Below are positions 32,560 to 43,211 of a stretch of 64,000 nucleotides of DNA, piece after piece (the first letter of the stretch is position 1; each line of letters opens with the position of its first letter). The DNA lies in NCBI GenBank assembly GCA_002914805.1, contig JXTB01000021.1:1401329-1465328 (forward strand), read 5' to 3'. The DNA is from Parasponia andersonii. Its lineage: Eukaryota > Streptophyta > Magnoliopsida > Rosales > Cannabaceae. The notes under the pieces were generated by a model. The model searched no databases and had not been told where the DNA came from. It saw only the letters and a program-made list of their open reading frames with translations. Both the position numbers and the translations under genes were made by a program.

Positions 32560-33423
32560 TGTTGGAGCAGTTTCTCATCAGTCGTCCACGTGTCTCCTAT
32601 TGCTGACGCTGGATTCTCCAACTGTTCACGTGTCCTTGCTGTCTCAAAGCTCTCTGAACTCCAAGCAAGATCGGAGAGGCGGGGGTGGCTACCTGCAAAG
32701 ACTCTCCAATGCTTAAGTCAGTGGTTTATCTTTGTGTTTGGTAGCAAGGAAAAATATTTCAGTATGAATGTCTATCTCTTTTTCTATGGATCTCTCCTTG
32801 TTTTCTTGTTGTTCACAGACTATTTTTTTTATATATCAGTTTTTTGTGTTGACACACATATATCCCTCTCGAGAATGCATGGCTTCAATATATGTAGTCC
32901 TGAGATTGTGAACAGCATGGTTCTCTATCTCTGGACAAAAAACAATGAGTACCTTTCACCTCAAGATCTTTTTTAACCGTGACGGGCAGAGATTTCTGTG
33001 ATCTCTTCTGTGCTACCGTGGCCTGATTTTCGCCGCCTCCTACGGCTTCAATCTGTCAGGAGCAAGATTTTAGCAAATCGCCGTTCTGTCAAGACGGCTT
33101 GTCCCTGTGCACACACCTACCCAGAAACGCATTAAATGCTCTGTCTAGGTCTGGAGCCATGGGGCTGCTTTCCATTGTATCCAGTCTGAAGACCCTTGGG
33201 GCTTTTGACCCCTCCGACTGTTGAGGTAAGGATCGCTGTTTCCAGACAGCAGACTCATGGGGCCTCAGACCGCCAGCTGTCGTGGTTGGGGTCTGCCTGC
33301 TGGACCGTCTGGGATCAGTTATGGGTTCTGCTCTAAATTCGGATGACCCAAAGGCCGATGGTGAGATCACGTGCGATCCGTGTGGCCCTTCTCGTGGTAC
33401 AAGGTTCAGGAACAGGCCCCACA
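32560..33423 (-). repeat. 5' LTR of the Tat-lineage element, 864 bp
   Basis: Bounded by TGTGGGGCC (minus, 33423) and CTCCAACA (32560), with the CTTAT duplication next to it. Complete compared with the 3' LTR. Differences from the 3' LTR are almost all C/T or G/A changes. Confidence 0.9.
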
Positions 33424-33428
33424 CTTAT
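33424..33428. repeat. Target-site duplication CTTAT, right side of the Tat-lineage element
   Basis: Second copy of CTTAT, directly after CCCCACA at 33423. Confidence 0.95.
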
Positions 33429-34102
33429 CATGTAAGAAATTTTAACTTATTCCTCTTATTAAACTTCCAGTTGACGATAGTCTTATTGTAAATCAAACTT
33501 AAAAGAATATCAATTCCTTAATAAATCTTCAATCCATTGTAATAAGTGCTTATTCTTTCTAGTCACATTGTTTGATTCTCAATAATCAAGGTGTAACATT
33601 GTAACTCAATCATTCTTCTTATTTGTGAATAATACTATCATTCTCCAATGAGAATAATTTAGTCAAATTGATCTGAAGTTTTTTTTTTTAATTTCTTCTT
33701 ATTTGGCGCAATTGGATACTATTCATTAAAATCATAAGTCTAATTTCAAAGAACAAATGTATTCCAGATTCAAACTGGTGATCAAAAAATATAATCAATA
33801 AAAAATGTCACAAAAAGACACTAACTCCTTTGTATCATAAATACTGACTTAAAGAAACAAATTACTATGCATAAGTAGTTTATTTTAAGGAGACTCTTAT
33901 TAAAGTCTTGTACAAACACTCATAAATTATAACTACAATAAAGGCACATATAATGAAATTGTATTTAGAGAATACGGAAAAGAGTTGATTTCATTTTTTC
34001 ACTTACTAGTTGGCTAATAGTGGAGCCTCCATAGCATTAACTTAATTTCACTTTTAATTAAAAAGTCTACAAAAATGACTAAACGCTTGTTCGGATACCA
34101 AC
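33429..34102 (-). other. Unclassified AT-rich sequence next to a gypsy-like PBS
   Basis: No gene. At the right end the minus strand reads TTGGTATCCGAACAAGCG (34102-34085), which resembles the PBS of the Tekay-like element (TTGGTATCAGAACAGAGG at 43208-43191) and is followed in both by a TTTAGTCATTT stretch. This suggests that 34085-34102 is the PBS of an older gypsy element and that 33429-34084 is its leader, now cut by the Tat-lineage insertion. Confidence 0.5.
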
Positions 34103-35554
34103 TGTGAGACTATGTAATTAAATCTTAGTTGAGAAACTTTCGATTTACAGCTTCCTTTTATAAGAATAAAGTCGAAGAGCAGTCAAATTATTTTCTTATT
34201 TCATTTTCTTCTAAATATTACTATTCAAAACCAAACTAAAAAAAATACTTCTTAGTAAAAATTTATTTTACATTATAATTAAAATGAATTCTCAAAATAA
34301 AAGTTAAGTTCATACGCTTTATAAAAATAAAATCACACTCAATCTTGGTTAAATAATTAAATACATAAAAGTAGAAACATAATATTGCTTAAAACATCTT
34401 ATTGCTATTTAGAATTTCGCCGACACAAGCCAACCGCCGGTAAGAATTACTATCCATCTAGAAAATTTAAATGAATTGAATGAGTATGCGCCCAGTAAGC
34501 AAATCTTATGCATGCAATAAATATCATGTTATATAAATAGTGCAATTTTAGAATCATAACTATATATCCTTTTCTTTGAAAACACCTTGTTCATAATATT
34601 TCCATTTCATAAAACTTTCACATTTGAGCTCATCATAGTGTAGTGCCAAGTCTGTCAGAAGTGATGGGCCATAAACATGGTGTCATGACAATCATATGTG
34701 ACCTTATAGCTATTCGAATCCCATATAATTATCGTACTACAATAATTAGCATCACAAATTAAACTTTCGTTCTTAACATAGTGACTATAAGTCAATATAT
34801 CAATTGCCTATTCTCCTTTCAAGTACTTAACAAATATTTAAAGAAAATATTCTTCTGAAAACATAGTTTTTGATACATAGTACCTTTAAAAGTTCATTTC
34901 GTTGAAAACAATAAAATTTAGTGCAATTATGTATGCACCTGCTCATGTTGTACATGCATACTTAATGAAACTAATATTGCAGAACATATACTAGTATATT
35001 AGCATGATCATAATTGCATCGCATAATACTATATAATGTTTCACATAAACATATAGGGTGAGATTTTCTAACATTAGGTCCTTAGAAAAGTTTCTTTACA
35101 CTTGTAATGAAATACCACATACTCAACATTGTTGTAACCATGTGCCTCTTTTTATCCTTTTTGATTATTATTCATGCAGTAATATTTATTACATAGATTA
35201 ATACATAATATTATTGTTAATAAGAAACATATTTATGTGTCTTAAAATACTCATGTGATACAATTATAAAATCATATTTTGTAACATACATAACCAAAAA
35301 ACTATAAAATTTCATAAGACAATATATACATAAAGAATTTTACATTCTAATATGAAATTCAACTTATTAAAGTTATCATAACATAAAAAAAGTTACATAA
35401 AATTATTTAGAATTTTTTAGCAAGATTTGAGACTTTTTCCTAATTTCTAAACTCTGCTTTGAAATCTGATAAAACTATTAAAAGCTGTGACCAACAGTTA
35501 ATCCTTTAATTTTCTAAAATATTTTGTTTACTAAAATAATTTTAACTTTTACTG
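34103..35554 (-). repeat. Older gypsy LTR, downstream half
   Basis: Minus strand; ends ...GTCTCACA at 34103 next to the PBS. The stretch at 34480-34500 (GAGTATGCGCCCAGTAAGCAAA) is a widespread motif of plant gypsy LTRs and has a counterpart in the LTR at 61680 (GAGCATAAAATGCCCAGTAAG). It is interrupted at 35554 by the Tekay-like element; the presumed upstream half resumes at 46263. Confidence 0.55.
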
Positions 35555-38525
35555 TGTAACACCCCCTAGTTTAACTATATTGTTATATATAGTCAAACTA
35601 TGAAGTATTATTCTCTCTTAAACTATATCTTTAGTTTTATAAAAAGGTGGACAAATTTGAACTTTCTAAAACTTTTAAACAAGGCAACTACATGGCATTT
35701 CTTATTAAAAGTATCTTTATAAAATGTATAATCAAAAGAGATTTTCACCAGACTATTTTACCATCAGTAGTAGTACTTACATTATACCAAAATATCTCAA
35801 ACAAAAATGTTGCCCACAGGTCAAGCTTGTCTACATCAATATGATCATGATGAAAAAACACAGGCCAAACAACCAACTACTCAACACTAAAATATGCCCT
35901 CTTATCTGCATCACAAGACTAAAATGATCTAAAGCTCAGTACGTAAAAACTATGCACACTCATTTATGCTTTAAAATCACATTAAGTTCCCATTGTACAC
36001 TTTTCTTTCTTAAATATTTGAGTCCATGCATTTTCTTTCAAAAAAATACTCATAGTTGGGCCCATTAGTACATTACTAGTCTCGTAAGTTGATAAGTCGA
36101 GATGACAATGGACGGAAACTCTGGCCAAGAGTAAAAAAAAGATGCGACTGTCGTGTGAGATTTTTGAAAACTCCCTCCCTCATCAAAGGGACATCCCACA
36201 CTACGCTAATATTTTTCGGCCTCAACGAGATACATCATAAGATTCGAAAGACCCACTTCAATGGGAGAGTCTACATTAACAGACTTAGCTACCTAGCTCC
36301 GAAAAACTAGCAATTGCCAATAAAATTTATATTTTAAAATTGGTACAATGGTACTCATTTTTAAATAATCTGTAATGAAATTCTCAATTTGCATGCAAAA
36401 TGTGCCATGCACATACCATTTTATTACTTTGAAGAATAAATAAATTTCACATAATGATATTTCTCATGTAATTCTTGTGACTCAGTTGTAAGTCTTTACT
36501 TATATCGTGTCCTGAATAGAAATTGAAAGTGGAAAGGGTCAATATCCTCTAGAGATTGGTATACTAATCACTTGTCATAAATTACAGTTATTCAAAATGC
36601 ATATTTTGCTAAAAGAATGCATTAAGATACTTGAACAAGACCAAAATAAGAAATTTTACCAATTTAGAAAAATTGATCTTAAAAGGACTCAGAAGTGTAA
36701 AAATCATGTAAAGTACATAGCAACTAGTAACTAGCATTCAAAAACTATTCAAACATATTAAAATATAATTGTTAGATCATTAGCACAAAATAATCCAAAA
36801 TGGCATATAATTTTGTGAAAACTTGTCCAATTACCTCTAAATGATGCCATTTTATTTTAAAAACATTTCGACAGCACCTCTTGTATTTTTAGGACATTCC
36901 CACATGATTAAAATCATGGTTATAAACCTACTATAATATCCAATTCCCACATACACACTTTGAAGAGAATTAATTAGAATGATATAAACACACTTGAACT
37001 CTATTTCAATTTAAACAAAGTTTAAACCCACTTTTACATTTGTGTGTGATCACAACTAGCCACCAAATGAGTGTAATAAATAATAAGATCAATAAAATAT
37101 ACATTCTAAACTTAAGAAATCAGATTATAACTATAGAGAACTTAATCTATTACACATGAAAATACTTAACTCCATAAATATTAAACTTTGTGGCTTTAGG
37201 TCTAAATTTAATCCTCTACTTAAATTTTATATTTCTAGTAATATAAGATTCCTCGAACTATTATTCATCAAATAATTACTTTGATTTAAGAGCTACAATA
37301 AGAAAAATCAACTAAAAACTCAAAATCCCAATTAGGCCTCACCTTGACTTATTTGAGATTTTGTTGAAGTTCTTGCATTCTACCTCCACCAAACTGATTC
37401 CTAAAACTTAGAATTTGATTTCAAGACTCAAGAGAACCTAGAGGAATCATTATTTAAGTGAGAACAAGTGGAAAATTGAAGTTAAAGAATAAGACTTAGG
37501 AAGAAGAACTAGTAGAATTACCTTGACTAGTTTTGATCTATCTTGCTTTCTAGAGTTCCAACTTGAGTTCTCTCACTTGGAAATACTTTGAAACGGTTGT
37601 GAGAAGTTGAGAGAGGTCTAAAAATGAGATAGAGAGGTTCAGGTCATGGCTGGAGAGAGAGAGAGAAAGAGAATGACTAGATTTGGTCCAAAATCAACAC
37701 TTAATAGCTAAGAAAAGTCATAACTTAAATTCTAAGGGTATTTTAGGTATTTTTCATACTACTTTTTATATGTCCAGCTCTAAAACATCCTTAGCATAGT
37801 CACGATGTTACTGGCCACTCCTATACACCCAAGTGTAGCCAAAGTTAGTGAATCCTAGCTTAGAAAGTGAAAACTATTCATACTTTTGCTTAAGATCCCA
37901 TGTGATAGGTTTTATTATAATCTGGTGAAACCTAGCCCCATAACGAATCATATAAGTCAATTAGATTCCAATTAATAATGCAAACATAGTATTAGCACTT
38001 AATATTTAGAATGCACAAAAATAACACTATACGATTAAGCTGAATCTAACCTAGCTTAGTACAATAAAACACAAATCAATATCGTGAATGCCACTTCGTG
38101 CTTACCTGGAGCCAAAAATAAAATGTTAAAATAGGTCTTAAATATTAAATTAAAGCTATTTGACGTATTAAACACATAGTGAATTCAACTCTTTAAAGCA
38201 TGAAAATTGTCTTTTACCGAAAAACTACTTTTTGACCAAGATATCAACAACCATAATCTTAATGCATGTGCATATAGTATTACTTTTGTAAATATATTAT
38301 TTGTCCATTTAACACACCTAGCTCTCTCTCTCTAAGGATATTGAACCTTTACACTGCATCAGGATACTTCGACAATCATTAGTGTAATAATATATATGTA
38401 AATCCACGTAACATAATGAATGAGCATGCAACTATGAAAGTTGTATTAATGACTTCTAGATGCCTAATATGTAATTAGAACATGTTTATTATTGGCTTAG
38501 TATGCATTGAGAATTTTGGGTACCA
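35555..38525 (-). repeat. 3' LTR of the Tekay-like element, 2971 bp
   Basis: Plus-strand ends TGTAACACCCCC (35555) and GGGTACCA (38525). Aligns throughout with 43212-46262. Contains an (AG)n-like run near 37650 and short frames (35647-35927, 36089-36310) that are not genes. It lacks a 93-base duplication present in the other LTR. Confidence 0.85.
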
Positions 38526-38539
38526 CGATTCTCCTATCC

Positions 38540-38939
38540 TTATAAAATTTTGTCCTTAAAATTTAGTTACCCAAATAAGTATAGATACTTTATTTTCGTC
38601 TCTTCTTCTCTTTCTTATGTGGCCTCATCTACTTTATGGTTTTTGTACAGTACTTTGACCAAAAGGATTTTCTTGTTTCTAAGTTCCTTTACTTTTATCC
38701 AAAATCTTCGTTGGATGTTCCTTGTAACTCACATCTTGGCTTAGCTACAATTGCTCATAATTCAAAACATGTGAAGGATTTAAAATGTACCTTCTTAACA
38801 TAGAGACATGAAATACATTGTGTACATTCGACAATAAAGGTGGTAAAGAGAGTCTGTAGGTAACATCTCTAACTTTGTCGAGTATTTCAAAATGACCTAC
38901 ATATCTGGGACTTAGTTTTCCTTTCTTCCTAAATCTCAT
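38540..38939 (-). pseudogene. gypsy integrase C-terminus and decayed chromodomain
   Basis: 38939-38745 reads LSPRYVGHFEILDKVRDVTYRL, PPLLSNVHNVFHVSMLRRY, the typical C-terminal GPY/F-type region of gypsy integrase. After a stop at 38745 the same frame gives SYKEHPTKILDKSKGT and, after a shift, remains of the chromodomain (QENPFGQSTVQKP). Chromodomains are thought to steer integration to marked heterochromatin. It is broken by at least three stops and one shift. Confidence 0.75.
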
Positions 38940-39101
38940 TATTCTTTTTATAGGAGTAATTTTTAAGAATACTTTATCTCTAACATTAAATTCTAGTTTT
39001 CTCTTTGAGGATCGAAATAAGGTTTCTGTCTACTTTGAGCAGCTAGTATCATTTTTCAAATCTTTTCTGCCACCTCATTTATCTCTCTTATTAATTCTGG
39101 A

Positions 39102-39990
39102 CTAAGAATTATATCTCCCCCATCTCATCCCAATGAATAAGAGATTTGAACTTTCTTCCATATAATGATTCATATAGGGGCATTGCAATTGAAGCTTGGT
39201 AACTATTATTGTAAGCAAATTCTGTAAGTGGCAAGTATTTACTCCAAGATCGATAGAAATCCAACGCATAAGCTCTGAGCATATCTTTAAAGGTCTGTAT
39301 AGTTCTCTCTGATTGCCCATCTGTTTGAGGATGGAAAGTTGTACTAAATATTAATTTTGTACCCATTGCCTCTTGAACACTTCTCCAAAATTTTGAAGTA
39401 AATCTAGAATCTCGGTCAGAAATGATAACTTTTGGAATACCATGTAGGCTCATAATCTCCTGAACATATAACCGAATAAACTGGTCTAAGTTATATGCTA
39501 TTCTAACTTGAAGGAAATGAGCTGATTTTGTATATTTATGCACAATCACCTAAATGGCGTCATGTCCCTTAGTTGTCTTAGGAAGCCCAACAACAAGATC
39601 TATAGCAATCTCTTCCTAATTCCATTGGGGTATGTTCAAAGGCTTTAATTTCCTAGCAGGTCTTTGATATTTAGCTTTAACTTACTGACATGTGAGACAC
39701 TATTTTACAAACTCAACCACGTCTTTCTTCATACTAGGCCACCAACAATGCACCTTTAAACCTCTATTCATCTTTCTAATACTAGGATGCACAGAGTAGA
39801 GAATGGTATGAGCTTCCATTAATATCTCTTTTCTAACAATTCCACTAATCACACACAATCTATTCCATATCTGATTACACTATTACTAGAAATCTGGAAG
39901 GCCACCTTTTTTCCAGATTCTATCTTTCTCTTAAATTCATCAAATAGGGATCCGTATTCTGGCCTTGTTTGATACTCTTTCAAATTATTG
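39102..39990 (-). pseudogene. gypsy integrase core of the Tekay-like element
   Basis: 39549-39102 contains the core: VHKYTKSAHFL, the second catalytic aspartate in PKVIISDRDSRFTSKFW, FHPQTDGQSERTIQTFKDML with the glutamate, and LTEFAYNNSYQASIAMPLYESLYGRK. Upstream (39550-39900) the zinc-binding part and the first aspartate block (LPKTTKGHDAIWV-like, read with stops) are decayed. A 72-residue frame at 39102-39320 is an out-of-frame overlap. Integrase would join the cDNA to chromosomal DNA. Confidence 0.85.
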
Positions 39991-40530
39991 GTTGAAAAGT
40001 AAAAGCTGTCAATCTTTCTGTTAAACTTATAGGTACAATCTCTAACTCTAACTTATGTAAATCCATTAAAATATGTTTTATATCAACATAGTTAACAGTC
40101 ATAGTAGCCAATGATTTCCTACTTAAAGCATCAGCAACCATATCGGCTTTTCTTGGATTATAGTTAATCTCATAGTCATAATCTTTTACCAGTTCAAGCC
40201 ATCTTTCTTGTCTTATATTTAGTTTATTTTGGGTAAAGAAGTACTTGAGACTATTGTGATATATGTAGATCTCATATTTCTCCTTATAAAGATAGTGTCT
40301 CGAAATTTTCATGCAAAAACAACTGTTGCTAACTCTAAATCTTGAGTAGGATACTTCTTTTCATATTCCTTCAATTACCTAAAGGCATAAGCAATGACTT
40401 TGCCATTTTGTATCAGAACACATCCTAGACTATTCTTTGAGGCATCACTATAAACAACAAATCCTCCTAATCCAGATAGTATTAAAAGTATAGGGGCTAT
40501 TACCAAATGATGCTTCAATTCCTCAAAACT
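39980..40530 (-). pseudogene. gypsy RNase H and connection to integrase
   Basis: Minus strand, with stops. The start (about 40500-40320) holds GFVVYSDASKNSLGCVLIQNGK, with the first RNase H aspartate, then YAFR and a stop. 40312-39980 continues IYHNSLKYFFTQNKLNIRQERWLELVKDYD and ADMVADALSRKS, the standard end of gypsy RNase H. Confidence 0.8.
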
Positions 40531-41605
40531 CTATTCACAATTATCGTTCCATTGAAACTTCACATTTTTCCTTATTAAATGAGACAATGAAGAAGCTAGT
40601 TTCAAGAAGCCTTCAACAAAACATCTATAATAACTAGCCAATACCAAAAAACTACGAATCTCTGAAACATTTGTAGGTCTTGGACAATTACTCACAACTT
40701 CAACTTTCATTGGATCCATAGAACTACCATTTTCAAAAACCACATGACCAAGGAAGATAACTTTCTCCAATTGATTTTCGTTAACAATTCTCAAAAAGGT
40801 CCTCAAATGTTCTATATGCTCCTCCTTTGAACATAGCTAAATCAGAATATCATCGATGAAAACTATAACAAATTTATCTAAGAAATCTTTGAACACTTTA
40901 TTCATCATATCCATGAAAGTGGCTGGGGCATTAGTTAATCCGAAGGACATCATTAAAAACTCACAGTGCCCGTATCTCATTCTCAAAAGCTATTTTTGGA
41001 TTATCTTCCTCCTTAATTTTCAACTGGTGGTATCCTGACCGTAAATCAATCTTCAAAAACACAGAAACTCCTTGCAGTTGATCAAACAAATCATCAATTC
41101 TAGGAAGAGGATATTTGCTTTTGACCGTGACCTTATTTAGCTCTTTGTAATCAATGCAAAGCCTCATAGTATCATCTATCTTCTTTACCAAAAAAACTAG
41201 AACACCCCATGGTAAAAAGTTTGGGCGAATAAAACCTGTGTCCAATAACTCTTATAAATATACCTTCAATTCCTTTAATTCTATTGGAGCCATTCGATAA
41301 GATGCCTTGGAGATAGGATTTGTATTGGACAATAAATCAATAACAAATTTTGTCTCTCTATCTAGTGATATCCTAGATAAATCTTCAGGAAATACATCAA
41401 AGAATTTAGTTACTACAGGTATTTCTTTAGGCATCACTTTTAACTCGTTTCTAGTATCCATTATGCTTACCAAGTGACCCATGCAACCCTTCTTTAGTAA
41501 CTTCTTTACTTTTATTGAGGAAATGATTGGAATCATCATGTTTTCATTAGTACCAACAAATGTGAATTTCCCCACACTTGGTGGCTGAAACACTACCCTC
41601 TTCAT
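40531..41605 (-). pseudogene. gypsy reverse transcriptase of the Tekay-like element
   Basis: 41605-41252 is the protease-RT linker (FFDVFPEDLSRISLDRE, ISKASYRMAPIELKELK). 41245-40961 has RT fingers/palm: [46 protein letters not shown] as consecutive blocks and [15 protein letters not shown]. 40980-40810 gives [20 protein letters not shown] and the catalytic loop VFIDDIL. 40806-40531 is the thumb (FLGHVVFENG, IRSFLVLASYYRCFVEGF). At least three stops and two frame changes. The catalytic aspartates can be read. Confidence 0.9.
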
Positions 41606-41667
41606 ATAGCAATCAATAGTATATTACATTTAGATAACCAGTCTATACCCAAAATAACTTCAAAATC

Positions 41668-41958
41668 TTACATATCCAATACCATCAAATCTACAAATAA
41701 GTTTTTGTCAGAAATTTGGATTGGGCATGCCTTGAGAAATTGATCAAAACATAAAGGTTCTCCTGATAGAATGATCACACAATATTTGAAATTCAAGTAT
41801 TCTGGTAGTTTGCCTAATTTCCTCATAAATACGGGTGATGCAAATGAATATATAGCCTCTAAATTTACTAATACACTAATAGGAATACTAGAGATAAGAA
41901 TCTCACCTGCTACAACAGCTGAGCTTACCACGGCATCTTCTTTGGTCATCGTATACAC
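41668..41958 (-). pseudogene. gypsy protease of the Tekay-like element
   Basis: A 96-residue piece of the RVP_2-type protease. The active-site block reads VLVNLEAIYSFAS where the family has V-D-S/T-G-A, so both the aspartate and the glycine are lost. The downstream blocks (LGKLPEYLNF, LFVDLMVLDM) are normal for the family. Inactive. Confidence 0.75.
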
Positions 41959-41999
41959 AAGAGGTAGGACTTTCTTCTACTCCTCTTTGTTTTAGACAA

Positions 42000-42800
42000 T
42001 TCTTTGCAAATTGACCATACTTTCTACACAAGAGGCAAGCAACAAAACCCATTAAACATTCCTCATGATGAGTCTTCCTATATTTAGGATTAATAGTCCT
42101 CTAGGTCGTAGTTGATTGCATCGTTGGCCTGTAGCTTGGCATTTTTGGGGTCATACCTTTCTCGTTAATTTTGTTGCCACTTTCTTTTATTTCCACTAAC
42201 CCCTGGTTGAGATCCTCTTCCAAAAGTTGTGTTTTTTCTCGCTATATTTATATTCCTGGAAATTTCTTGAGCTTTAATAGCCCTTAGTTTATCCTCTTTG
42301 CTTCAAGGGCTTTGTCTGCAACCTCAACATATGACATATCTTTGTGAGCAGATATCTTAACATCTCTATAAATTTTTGCCTTCGGCCCTTGTAGGGACTA
42401 GTTTATTTTTAGCTCAATTATACTCATCATGTGCGGAGTAAATTGAGATAATTCTTCAAATTTCTTGATATAGTCACTAACAGTCATACTTCTCTGTTTA
42501 AGATTAACAAACTTAGCAGCCTTTATTATCCTGTGTGCATTACTAAAATATTTTTTACAGAATATTTTCTTAAACTGCTCCCAAGTAAGCCTATTAATAT
42601 TAATGATAGACTTCATAGAATCCCACCAGTATCTAGCATATATCTGGAATATAAAAGTGGCATATGAAACCTTTTTCTCATCAAGGATTCTAATGTAATC
42701 AAAGATACCCTGAATACTTTGAATCCACTCTTCTACCAATAGTGGATCAGTTTCACCCTTGAAAGCTGGAGGCTTATTCTTTCTAAACCTCTCACAAGCT
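42000..42800 (-). pseudogene. gypsy Gag of the Tekay-like element
   Basis: 42739-42398 holds the Retrotrans_gag domain (EEWIQSIQGIFDYI, KVSYATFIFQIYARYWWDSM, LTWEQFKKIFCKKYFS, FVNLKQRSMTVSDYIKKFEELSQFTPHM). A stop follows. Near 42030 a zinc-knuckle remnant reads CLLCRKYGQFAKNC, with the usual histidine replaced by glutamine. Part of the capsid N-terminus can be traced to about 42800. Confidence 0.8.
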
Positions 42801-43190
42801 GGTTCATAATTTTCTTATTTTGGTACAACCCGTGGTGGTACTTAATCTCCTTATCTTTTCTCCTTTTCTATAAGACTTTCCAATTATCTTGTCTGTGTCT
42901 CAACTAACTTTATCAATCGATTTTTAATAATATCCTTGTTGGTCCTGTTTTCAGTACTACCCCTCTAATCACACCTTTGCTCACTAGTTTGATCCTTAGC
43001 TCAAGACATAGTTCCCTATAAAGTTGTCCTCTCACTTACATCCAAGCATAATAGCCAATAATGAAGACATAACATACCGTAACATATGGCATCAAATTTA
43101 ATACTAACACAGGAAATTAAAACTTACTTGTTGACTAAGCATTTTTTCACATGATCATACACATATAGCTAGTATTCAGAAATGACTAAA

Positions 43191-43208
43191 CCTCTGTTCT
43201 GATACCAA
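43191..43208 (-). promoter_or_regulatory. Primer binding site of the Tekay-like element
   Basis: TTGGTATCAGAACAGAGG on the minus strand, three bases after the LTR end at 43212; tRNA-iMet type. Confidence 0.8.
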
Positions 43209-43211
43209 TAC

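Larger units (their letters stand above)
27334..33423 (-). mobile_element. Ty3/gypsy Tat-lineage element with antisense ORF, non-autonomous
   Basis: A 6090-bp insertion with CTTAT duplication (27329-27333, 33424-33428). Minus-strand order: 5' LTR 33423-32560, PBS 32558-32541, gag 32461-30740, protease and RT 30739-29097, then a deletion removing the rest of RNase H and all of integrase, an ORF on the opposite strand (28443 to about 29095), PPT 28116-28099, 3' LTR 28098-27334. The PBS (TGGCGCCGTCTGTGGG), the VDGGSSVDILF protease and the antisense ORF near the 3' end all fit the Tat/Ogre group. LTRs differ at roughly 22 of about 765 positions by eye, nearly all transitions. It is markedly GC-richer than everything around it. 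Confidence 0.9.
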
